Assembly (NCBI GenBank): GCA_023442495.1
Contig: JAEZZB010000028.1
Span: 1 to 23,885, forward strand
DNA: 23,885 bases
Direction of reading: 5' to 3'
Source of the DNA: Bacillota bacterium
GTDB lineage: Bacteria > Bacillota > Clostridia > Tissierellales > Peptoniphilaceae
A program made the position numbers and the translations under genes. Positions 17,517 through 23,885 of the stretch are shown piece by piece. The notes beneath the pieces were generated by a model. That model did not search any database, had not been told where the DNA came from, and worked only from the letters and a program-made list of their open reading frames with translations. The first letter of the stretch is position 1. Each line of letters begins with the position of its first letter.

Positions 17517-17545
17517 TAAATATTAATTTAATTACAAGATAATAG

Positions 17546-17639
17546 TTATCAACAAATCCCTCCCAAATAAACTGAACAAAAATCAAGAATTTTCCATATT
17601 ATCAACTAATATTGTGGATAATGTGGATAATGTTGATAA
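17546..17639. promoter_or_regulatory. DnaA-box cluster
   Basis: Five DnaA-box-like 9-mers in 94 bp. On the + strand are TTATCAACA (17546-17554, one mismatch to TTATCCACA) and TTATCAACT (17599-17607, two mismatches). On the - strand are three abutting boxes seen here as TGTGGATAA (17613-17621), TGTGGATAA (17622-17630) and TGTTGATAA (17631-17639): two perfect and one with a single mismatch. The exact 9-bp period and orientation are unlikely by chance. It lies 30-123 bp after the htrA stop, before a terminator and an AT-rich stretch. It could be a DnaA titration or regulatory site, or part of a replication origin. Confidence 0.7.
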
Positions 17640-17656
17640 CTTTAGTTAATAAATAT

Positions 17657-17704
17657 AAAAAATAGTACAAATTTTAAAGTTTTGGATTTGTATTATTTTT
17701 TTTG
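17657..17704 (+). terminator. Rho-independent terminator upstream of hpf
   Basis: Stem AATAGTACAAAT (17661-17672) with ATTTGTATTATT (17686-17697), one G-T pair, extended by flanking A and T runs, and a long T tail. It would end htrA transcripts about 180 bases after the stop codon, leaving the DnaA boxes inside the 3' untranslated region. Confidence 0.7.
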
Positions 17705-17730
17705 TTAAAAAAAATTAAAATGGGTAATAA
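17702..17730 (+). promoter_or_regulatory. Candidate hpf promoter
   Basis: TTGTTA (17702-17707), a 17-bp spacer and TAATAA (17725-17730), just after the terminator and about 30 bp before the hpf start. A moderate match only. Confidence 0.35.
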
Positions 17731-17759
17731 ATAGTTAACAGATAATTAGGAGGTATGAT

Positions 17760-18293
17760 ATGAGAATTGAATATGTTGGAAAAAATATAACCATTAGAGA
17801 TAATTTTAAGGAAGACGTTGAAAAAAAATTATCAAGATTGGATAGATACTTCGACGACGATGTTGAAGCAAGAGCAACTTTCTCATCATATGGAAACTTT
17901 AAAACTGTAGAAGTTACTATTTGGCTCAAGAAAGGAACTATTTTAAGAGCGGAAGAAACGACAGATGATATGTTATCTTCAGTCGATAGAGTTATAGATG
18001 CACTAGATAAACAAATTAGAAAATATAAAACAAAATTGCAAACTAGAAAAACTGGAGAATCTATCAGGTTTGAAGAAGTGCCTCATGATGAAACTACTAT
18101 TCAAGAAGGTGCAAAGGAAAAAGTGGTTAAATACAAAAAAATAGGATTAAAACCAATGTTTATTGAAGATGCTATTATGCAAATGAATTTATTAAACCAT
18201 GACTTCTTTGTATACGAAGATGCCGAAACTTCAAAGATAGCTGTTGTTTACAAGAGAAAAGACGGAGATTTTGGGGTAATTGAACAAGAATAA
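17760..18293 (+). CDS. hpf: Long-form ribosome hibernation promoting factor (HPF)
   Basis: A 177-residue ribosome-binding protein that dimerises 70S ribosomes into inactive 100S particles in slow growth or stress. The N-terminal domain (1 to about 100) has the HPF/YfiA fold pattern (IEYVGKNITIRDN at the start, then DRVIDALDKQIRKYK at 87-101). After a linker, the C-terminal dimerisation domain (about 122-177) has the conserved KPMFIEDAIMQMNLLNHDFFVYED and ends with VVYKRKDGDFGVIEQ. Length is normal for the long form of Gram-positives. TTAGGAGG supports the ATG at 17760; an overlapping ATG at 17755 reads straight into a stop. Adjacency to secA is conserved in Bacillus. It has its own terminators on both sides. 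Confidence 0.96.
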   Translation: MRIEYVGKNITIRDNFKEDVEKKLSRLDRYFDDDVEARATFSSYGNFKTVEVTIWLKKGTILRAEETTDDMLSSVDRVIDALDKQIRKYKTKLQTRKTGESIRFEEVPHDETTIQEGAKEKVVKYKKIGLKPMFIEDAIMQMNLLNHDFFVYEDAETSKIAVVYKRKDGDFGVIEQE

Positions 18294-18327
18294 TTTCAAT
18301 TAAATATTTTTGATAATGAGATAAATT

Positions 18328-18375
18328 ACTGGTCTTACAAAATGAAACTGACTCGATTTTGTGAGATCAGTTTTT
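18328..18375 (+). terminator. Rho-independent terminator after hpf
   Basis: A 16-bp stem (18328-18343 with 18356-18371, two G-T pairs), a 12-base loop and a T5 run. Confidence 0.85.
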
Positions 18376-18483
18376 AATTTATATATTTGATTAATGATAA
18401 TTGTTTTATAATATAGATTAATATAAAAAAGATTTTATGTATAAAAGTTATATGTGTAATTTCGATATTGATTTTTTTACTAT

Positions 18484-18540
18484 TTTAAGTTAATTTAAAC
18501 TAATTTCATAAAATAAAATTAAGAATTTAATTAACTTAAA
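18484..18540. repeat. Inverted repeat, 12-bp arms
   Basis: TTTAAGTTAATT (18484-18495) and its exact complement AATTAACTTAAA (18529-18540) are separated by 33 bp, in the secA leader region. It could be an operator or a weak RNA stem; with almost no G/C the structure would be unstable. Confidence 0.5.
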
Positions 18541-18588
18541 TAAATAAAAGACATCAATAGATAAAAAATTTAATCATAAAAAATTAAT

Positions 18589-18621
18589 ATAAATAATATT
18601 TTATTTCAAAATATTATTTAT
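18589..18621. repeat. Perfect 14-bp AT-only palindromic hairpin
   Basis: ATAAATAATATTTT (18589-18602), a 5-base loop and its exact complement (18608-18621). It lies 20 bp upstream of the candidate secA -35 (18641) and could be a protein-binding palindrome or an AT cruciform. No T run specific to it suggests termination. Confidence 0.6.
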
Positions 18622-18640
18622 ACTTAGAATTAATGAAATG

Positions 18641-18669
18641 TTTAATTATACGTTTATTTATGGTAAAAT
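18641..18669 (+). promoter_or_regulatory. Probable secA promoter with extended -10
   Basis: TTTAAT (18641-18646), a 17-bp spacer and TAAAAT (18664-18669) preceded by TGG, giving the extended -10 TGGTAAAAT. The expected leader before secA is about 35 bases. Confidence 0.5.
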
Positions 18670-18712
18670 TATGATGTGTTAAAAGAAATCTAAAAGATAG
18701 GAGTTAAGATAT

Positions 18713-21439
18713 ATGGGCATATTTTCAGGATTATTTAAATCCTTTAGTGAAAAAGAAATAAATAAATTACAGCCAATAGTTGATCAGATTTTAGCTTTAG
18801 ATGATACTTATTCAAAACTTAGTGATAAAGAATTACAAAATAAGACAATAGAGTTTAAAGAAAGAATAAATAATGGAGAAACGTTAGATGATTTATTAGT
18901 TGAAGCATTTGCCACAGTTAGAGAAGCTTCATTTAGAGTTTTAGGTATGAAGCATTATCCAGTTCAATTAGTTGGGGGAATTATACTTCATCAAGGACGT
19001 ATTTCAGAAATGAAAACTGGTGAAGGTAAGACTTTAGTTGCAACACTTCCAGCATATTTGAATGCATTATCTGGTAAAGGAGTGCATGTAGTTACGGTAA
19101 ATGACTATTTGGCTCAAAGAGATAAGGACTGGATGGGTAAGGTATACAAATTTTTAGGACTTTCAGTTGGTTGTGTAATCTACGGATTAACACAAAGAGA
19201 AAGACAAGAAGCTTATAGAGCAGACATTACTTATGGTACAAATAATCAATTTGGATTTGACTATTTAAGAGATAATATGGAAATTTATAAAGAAGACACA
19301 GTACAAAGAGGTCTTCATTTTGCGATAGTAGACGAAGTTGACTCAATTTTAATTGATGAAGCTCGTACTCCACTTATTATTTCTGGAAAAGGTGATGAAT
19401 CTACAGATTTGTATTACAAAGCGGATACATTTGTAAAAGGATTGACTGGAAGAATATTGGATCCAGAAGAAACCGAGAAGAATAAACTTGATAATTTATT
19501 AGAAGAAAGAGTACTTGAAACTGTAGATTTTGTTGTAGATGAAAAGAGAAAATCAGCAACACTTACGGAAGTTGGTACTGAAAAAGCTGAAAAATTCTTT
19601 AATCTTGAAAATTTATCAGATCCATCAAATATGGAGCTTATTCACCATATTAATCAAGCATTGAAGGCTAGAAATACTATGCATCTTGATGTTGATTATG
19701 TAGTTAAAGATGGAGAAATATTGATAGTTGACGAATTTACTGGACGTATAATGCAAGGTAGAAGATATTCCGACGGGCTTCACCAGGCGCTTGAAGCAAA
19801 AGAAGGCGTTGCAGTAAAAAGCGAACAAAAGACACTTGCAACTATTACATTCCAAAACTTCTTTAGAATGTATGATAAATTATCTGGCATGACTGGTACA
19901 GCGATGACTGAAAAAGATGAATTCGCTGAAATATATAATGTCGATGTAATTGAAGCACCTACGAATAAACCGGTAATTAGAGAAGATGAACATGATAGAG
20001 TTTATGTAAATCAAGAAGCTAAATATAGAGCGATTGTTGAAGAAATTAAAGAAGTTCATGAAACTGGTCAACCAATACTTGTTGGTACAGTTTCTATTGA
20101 TAAATCCGAATATCTTTCAAGTCTATTAAAGAAAGAAAGAATTAAACACGAAGTTCTCAATGCTAAACAACATCAAAGAGAAGCGGAAATAGTTGCTCAA
20201 GCTGGAGAATTTGGGAAAATAACAATAGCTACAAATATGGCAGGTAGAGGTACAGATATTGTTTTAGGTGGCAATCCAGAGTACATGGCAAAAGCCAAAA
20301 TGAAAAAAGATGGTTTTGAGGATTATCTAATAGAAGAAGCTGATGGCTTTGCTGAAACTGATGATGAAGATATAATAAATGCAAGAGATACATTCCAAAG
20401 ATTAAAATCTGAATTCAAAAAAGAAACAGATGCAAATGCAAAAAAAGTTATTGAAGCTGGCGGACTCATGATTATAGGTACTGAAAGACATGAATCTAGA
20501 CGTATTGATAATCAGTTAAGAGGTAGGGCTGGACGTCAAGGAGACCCAGGTAGATCAAGATTTTATGTGTCTTTAGAAGATGATTTAATGAGACTATTCG
20601 GTGGACAGGCATTAAATAGATTTGAAACATTTTCAGAGGATGAAGCTATTGAATCAGGGATGCTTTCAAAAGTAATTCAAAGAGCTCAAACTAGAGTGGA
20701 ATCAGATCATTTTGCAATGAGAAAAAGAGTTTTAGAATATGATAATGTAATGAACAAACAAAGAGAAGTTATCTATGGTGAGAGAAATGCAGTTCTAAAT
20801 GGTGAAGATATGAAGAAGAATATTATGACCATGATTGAAATTTTAATTGATGAAACTGTAGATCAATTTGCATCTCCACATACACCAAAAGAATCATGGG
20901 AAATTGGAGCTTTACAAAACTATTTAGCAAGTATATGTGTACCATTTGAAGCTTGGGAAAATATTGAAATTACAACACAAGAAAAATTAAAAGAAGATTT
21001 GATTAATATTGCAAAAGACATTTATAACAAGAGAGAAGAAGCAATTGGTTCTGAACAAATGAGAGAACTTGAAAGAATTATTATGCTTCGTGTTGTAGAT
21101 TCAAAATGGGTTGATCATATTGATGCAATGGATCAATTAAAGCAAAATATTGGGGCTAGAGCTATTGGTAATGAAGATCCAGTAAGAGCATATACTAATG
21201 ATGGTTATGAGATGTTTATGGCAATGAATCATTCAATTCGTGAAGACACCGTTAGAAATATGTTCCACGTAGTACCGAAGACCGATATTCAAAGAGAAAA
21301 AGTTGCTAAAGTAGAAGAGGCAAAACTTGAAGGTGGACAGGAAACGCCAACTCAAAGAAAAGTCGCTAAAAAAGTTGGTCGAAATGATCCATGTCCATGC
21401 GGGTCAGGTAAAAAATATAAAAACTGTCATGGAAAATGA
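18713..21439 (+). CDS. secA: Protein translocase ATPase SecA
   Basis: A 908-residue motor that pushes unfolded preproteins through SecYEG. Walker A is MKTGEGKT (100-107), Walker B is VDEVDSILIDEAR with D207/E208, and the preprotein cross-linking, HSD, HWD and second ATPase regions (TNMAGRGTDI, LRGRAGRQGDPG) all appear in order. The C-terminus KVGRNDPCPCGSGKKYKNCHGK has C894, C896, C905 and H906 for zinc and SecB/phospholipid binding, as in full-length SecAs. The N-terminus GIFSGLFKSFSEKEINKL is typical, and GATAGGAG precedes the ATG. It stands alone between terminators. In many Firmicutes prfB follows secA; here a secreted glycosidase follows instead. Confidence 0.98.
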   Translation: MGIFSGLFKSFSEKEINKLQPIVDQILALDDTYSKLSDKELQNKTIEFKERINNGETLDDLLVEAFATVREASFRVLGMKHYPVQLVGGIILHQGRISEMKTGEGKTLVATLPAYLNALSGKGVHVVTVNDYLAQRDKDWMGKVYKFLGLSVGCVIYGLTQRERQEAYRADITYGTNNQFGFDYLRDNMEIYKEDTVQRGLHFAIVDEVDSILIDEARTPLIISGKGDESTDLYYKADTFVKGLTGRILDPEETEKNKLDNLLEERVLETVDFVVDEKRKSATLTEVGTEKAEKFFNLENLSDPSNMELIHHINQALKARNTMHLDVDYVVKDGEILIVDEFTGRIMQGRRYSDGLHQALEAKEGVAVKSEQKTLATITFQNFFRMYDKLSGMTGTAMTEKDEFAEIYNVDVIEAPTNKPVIREDEHDRVYVNQEAKYRAIVEEIKEVHETGQPILVGTVSIDKSEYLSSLLKKERIKHEVLNAKQHQREAEIVAQAGEFGKITIATNMAGRGTDIVLGGNPEYMAKAKMKKDGFEDYLIEEADGFAETDDEDIINARDTFQRLKSEFKKETDANAKKVIEAGGLMIIGTERHESRRIDNQLRGRAGRQGDPGRSRFYVSLEDDLMRLFGGQALNRFETFSEDEAIESGMLSKVIQRAQTRVESDHFAMRKRVLEYDNVMNKQREVIYGERNAVLNGEDMKKNIMTMIEILIDETVDQFASPHTPKESWEIGALQNYLASICVPFEAWENIEITTQEKLKEDLINIAKDIYNKREEAIGSEQMRELERIIMLRVVDSKWVDHIDAMDQLKQNIGARAIGNEDPVRAYTNDGYEMFMAMNHSIREDTVRNMFHVVPKTDIQREKVAKVEEAKLEGGQETPTQRKVAKKVGRNDPCPCGSGKKYKNCHGK

Positions 21440-21464
21440 AAATAATGAAATAAGATAGATTAAT

Positions 21465-21517
21465 AAAAAACTGACGCCAAAAAGTTATATGCCTCAACTT
21501 TTTGGCGTCAGTTTTTT
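21465..21517. terminator. Strong bidirectional-looking terminator after secA
   Basis: A perfect 22-bp stem (21465-21486 with 21496-21517), a 9-base loop, A6 on the left and T6 on the right. The A and T flanks mean it could also act on the opposite strand. Its core ACTGACGCC then AAAAAGTT resembles the inner arm of the hairpin at 8163-8241. Confidence 0.9.
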
Positions 21518-21706
21518 AATGAGTGTAGTATTTATTTTATCATATAGAGATTTATTTAAATGGTTCTAAAAGATTTACATTCAGTTAGAGATTTAGAAGA
21601 ATTAAACAAAATTTAGCAAATTTAAACTATTGAAACAATTAGTATAAAATTTGAGAAAAAAGGTAATTATATTAATTTAAGTAATTATATTAATTTAAGA
21701 AAAGGT
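21518..21706. other. Gap between secA terminator and the glycosidase promoter
   Basis: AT-rich, with no supportable gene. Two tiny open frames of 16-18 codons (from 21519 and 21560) lack ribosome sites. It contains the tandem 18-bp repeat at 21663-21698. Confidence 0.5.
21663..21698. repeat. Tandem duplication of an 18-bp unit
   Basis: GTAATTATATTAATTTAA occurs twice head to tail without mismatch (21663-21680 and 21681-21698), ending 8 bp before the -35 of the glycosidase promoter. It may be an AT-rich UP-like element or a slippage product. Confidence 0.8.
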
Positions 21707-21734
21707 TTGCTTAATTTTATAGATAAAATATAAT
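21707..21734 (+). promoter_or_regulatory. Promoter of the secreted GH3 gene
   Basis: TTGCTT (21707-21712), a 16-bp spacer and a perfect TATAAT (21729-21734), about 20 bp before the AGGAGG site. Confidence 0.6.
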
Positions 21735-21760
21735 AAAGTTAGAATATATTAGGAGGTAAT

Positions 21761-23885
21761 ATGAAAAAGTTTGTAAGTATATTTCTAGCTAGCTTGTTAA
21801 TTATAACTAGTTTAGGTTTTCATGAAGTTAAAGCTGAATCAGATATAGATACCATGATTTCAGAAATGACTACAAGAGAAAAAATTGGTCAAGTAATAAT
21901 GCCTGATTTTAGGTATTGGAAACAAGAATCTGATTTAGAACAAAAGGCGGTTATTAGGATAAATGATGAAATAAAACAAATAATTTCTGATTATAAATTT
22001 GGTGGGGTAATATTTTTTGCACAAAATGTTATTGAAACTGAACAAACAACAAGATTAACAGATGATTTTCAACAAGCCGCTATTGAAGCGGGAATTCCGC
22101 CATTATTACTATCTATTGACCAAGAAGGTGGAAAGGTAGTTAGATTAGGTACGGGCACATCTTTGCCAGGAAATATGGCTCTTGGTGCTACAGGTGATGA
22201 AGAAATGGCTTACAATTATGGGGATATAATTGGTAAGGAATTGGAATCATTAGGATTAAATGTAAACTTTGCACCAGTAATGGATACAAATAATAATCCA
22301 AATAATCCTGTAATTGGTGAAAGATCAATTTCATCAAATCCTGAATTAGTAGGGAAATTGGGGAGTCAAATAATTGCTGGTTTACAAGATAATGGAGTAA
22401 GTGCTGCTATAAAACATTTCCCAGGGCATGGTGATACAGAAACAGACTCACATTATGGATTACCAGTAGTGGATAAATCTAAAGAAGAAGTTGAAAATCT
22501 TGAATTAATACCATTTAAAAAAGCAGCTGATGAAGGAGTAGACTTCATAATGACAGCTCATATTGCATATCCACAATTAGAAAAGGATACAGCTATTTCT
22601 AAAAAAGATGGATCAGAAATAAATATCCCTGCAACATTATCAGATGATATATTAACTGGTATTATCAGAGATGAAATGAATTTTAAAGGAATAGTTATAA
22701 CTGATGCTATGAATATGCAAGCTATAGCTGATCATTTTGGACAAGCAGAAGCTGCGCTGATGAGTTTCAAATCTGGTGCGGATATTATTCTCATGCCAAC
22801 TATAATGAGAAGTAAAGAAAATTTAAAAGATTTAGATGCTGTTTATGCAAAATTTGAAGAAGCTCTAGAATCTGGAGAATTATCAACTGAAAAACTAAAT
22901 ACATCTGTAAGACGTATATTAGAATTAAAAGAAAAAAGAGGAATATTAGATCTCGAACAATATAAAATTCCTATAGAAGATAGAATTTCAAACGCACTTC
23001 AAACAGTCGGATCAAAACAAAATTTAGATAAACAAAGAGAAATAACTCAAAAATCAATCACAGTTGTTAAAAACGAAAATGAAACATTACCGATAAAACC
23101 AAAAAATGGCGAAAAAGTATTATTACTAGCAGCATATGACAATGAAGCTCCAGCCTTAACTTATGGATATACAGTATTACAAAGAGAGGAGATTATACCA
23201 GAAAACATTGAATTTAATACTGTGGTATTTAATAAAAATACAACAGCAGAAGAAGTTGCTGAAATAGTGGACGGCTATGATTATGTAATAGTTATATCTG
23301 AATTAATATCTCAAGCTAATTTGAATCCACGTTCATGGGTAACAAATGTTCCTGATATGGTAATTGAAAAAGTAAATAGTAATGGCGGAATACCAGTAGT
23401 ATTAAGTGTTGGAAAACCATATGATGCAGGACGATATCTACATGCAAAAGCAGTAGTTTTGGCTTATGGTGCAAAAGGTATGGATCCAACTGAAGCAGGA
23501 ACCGACCCTGTGAAGACATTTGGACCAAATATTCCATATTCACTTGACATCATATTTGGTAAAGTTGCATCTATAGGTAAATTGCCAGTTGATGTTCCTG
23601 CGTTAAATGAAGATTACACATATTCTAACGAAATTGAATTTCCATTTGGTTTTGGTTTAGAAACTAATATTGAACAAACAAAAAAAATAAAAGGTTTCTT
23701 ATCATCTATGGCAAATGTGAGAGAATTACCAAATGGACCAATTATTGGAACGGCTCTAAAAGGTGAACTAATCGAGGGTGAGTATGAAGAAGGTTCAAAC
23801 TGGGTTAAATTTGACTATTATGGCAAAGAAGCTTATGTACACAAATCATTATTAATAGATGAAAAAGAAATAAAAGGATTTGTAA
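21761..23885 (+). CDS. nagZ: Secreted GH3 beta-N-acetylhexosaminidase (NagZ type) with SH3-like domain, 3' partial
   Basis: The frame stays open for 708 codons to the window edge, so the C-terminus is missing. A signal peptide (1-25, KKFVSIF... ending VKA) indicates export. The GH3 N-terminal barrel carries the NagZ motif KHFPGHGDTETDSH (218-231) with the D229/H231 acid/base dyad and the nucleophile D315 in ITDAMNMQ; these parallel D232/H234 and D318 of Bacillus NagZ. A GH3 C-terminal domain (about 345-630) follows, then an SH3-like domain from about 642 (MANVRELPNGPIIGTAL, ending WVKFDYYGKEAYVHKSLL), probably for wall binding. The last residues suggest the start of another repeat. It likely removes GlcNAc from muropeptide or wall fragments outside the cell. 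AGGAGG supports the start. Confidence 0.9.
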   Translation, partial: MKKFVSIFLASLLIITSLGFHEVKAESDIDTMISEMTTREKIGQVIMPDFRYWKQESDLEQKAVIRINDEIKQIISDYKFGGVIFFAQNVIETEQTTRLTDDFQQAAIEAGIPPLLLSIDQEGGKVVRLGTGTSLPGNMALGATGDEEMAYNYGDIIGKELESLGLNVNFAPVMDTNNNPNNPVIGERSISSNPELVGKLGSQIIAGLQDNGVSAAIKHFPGHGDTETDSHYGLPVVDKSKEEVENLELIPFKKAADEGVDFIMTAHIAYPQLEKDTAISKKDGSEINIPATLSDDILTGIIRDEMNFKGIVITDAMNMQAIADHFGQAEAALMSFKSGADIILMPTIMRSKENLKDLDAVYAKFEEALESGELSTEKLNTSVRRILELKEKRGILDLEQYKIPIEDRISNALQTVGSKQNLDKQREITQKSITVVKNENETLPIKPKNGEKVLLLAAYDNEAPALTYGYTVLQREEIIPENIEFNTVVFNKNTTAEEVAEIVDGYDYVIVISELISQANLNPRSWVTNVPDMVIEKVNSNGGIPVVLSVGKPYDAGRYLHAKAVVLAYGAKGMDPTEAGTDPVKTFGPNIPYSLDIIFGKVASIGKLPVDVPALNEDYTYSNEIEFPFGFGLETNIEQTKKIKGFLSSMANVRELPNGPIIGTALKGELIEGEYEEGSNWVKFDYYGKEAYVHKSLLIDEKEIKGFV

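Larger units (their letters stand above)
18376..18712. other. Very AT-rich gap upstream of secA
   Basis: This 337-bp stretch has no supportable gene. In 18421-18660 I count 26 G/C in 240 bases, about 11%. It contains a perfect TATAAT at 18407-18412 without a well-spaced -35 (TTGATT ends only 14 bp before it), two inverted repeats listed separately, and the probable secA promoter near the 3' end. Confidence 0.7.

Noticed and set aside
17613..17639. CRISPR-like or simple tandem repeat
   Set aside because: The 9-bp unit equals the DnaA-box consensus, has no spacers and only three units, so DnaA binding explains it better.
18387..18412. TTGATT...TATAAT as a full promoter upstream of secA
   Set aside because: The spacer is only 14 bp, too short for a standard sigma-A promoter; kept only as an isolated -10-like sequence.
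21519..21616. Two overlapping mini-frames (16 and 18 codons) after the secA terminator
   Set aside because: No ribosome binding site, no recognisable family and very short; they could be decayed coding remnants, but nothing supports that.
1..23885. tRNA, rRNA, riboswitch, CRISPR array or phage genes
   Set aside because: I scanned the gaps for these and saw no cloverleaf, conserved rRNA core, repeat-spacer pattern or phage-type gene; short or divergent RNAs could still be missed by eye.

Overview
The window is from a very AT-rich, low-G+C Gram-positive bacterium, most likely an anaerobic coccus of the Tissierellia/Peptoniphilaceae type (Helcococcus, Peptoniphilus or Anaerococcus-like). That placement is an inference from base composition, AGGAGG-type ribosome binding sites, a PRD-regulated PTS, long-form HPF next to secA, and a secreted Bacillus-type NagZ; no marker gene here fixes the genus. 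Every gene I could support lies on the + strand. The window opens at the start of a membrane-protein gene and ends inside a glycosidase gene.

Region 1 (7-8241) is a beta-glucoside utilisation locus. A YczE-like membrane protein gene is followed by a full-length LicR/MtlR-type regulator, which closes with a terminator. Next comes an operon for a complete lactose/cellobiose-family PTS (EIIA, EIIB, EIIC), with an unrecognised four-helix membrane protein between EIIB and EIIC. Two mechanistically different 6-phospho-beta-glucosidases follow, a retaining GH1 enzyme and an NAD-dependent GH4 enzyme. Sugars would enter as phosphorylated beta-diglucosides and be cleaved in the cytoplasm. A helically phased direct repeat upstream of a weak promoter is a candidate site for the regulator.

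Region 2 (8163-15880) starts with a long intergenic hairpin and a stand-alone Cof-type HAD phosphatase. A cell-envelope-stress-like cluster follows: an OmpR-family response regulator, a histidine kinase, an ABC ATPase, a large permease with two FtsX domains, and an LCP (LytR-CpsA-Psr) glycopolymer transferase. A motif matching the BceR-type operator (TNACA-N4-TGTAA) lies just upstream of the ABC genes.

Region 3 (15881-21517) holds secretion and stress housekeeping genes: a membrane-anchored HtrA protease with an Asn-rich repeat tail, ribosome hibernation factor HPF, and SecA. Between htrA and hpf lies a cluster of DnaA boxes with three abutting 9-mers, two of them perfect. The secA leader is extremely AT-rich (about 11% G+C) and contains inverted repeats.

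Region 4 (21518-23885) has a tandem 18-bp repeat and a good promoter, followed by a secreted GH3 beta-N-acetylhexosaminidase (NagZ type) with a C-terminal SH3-like domain, cut by the window end.

I did not find a wholly new multi-gene system. The most unusual signals are the DnaA-box array, the unknown membrane protein in the PTS operon, and the long IS3-end-like hairpin at 8163-8241.
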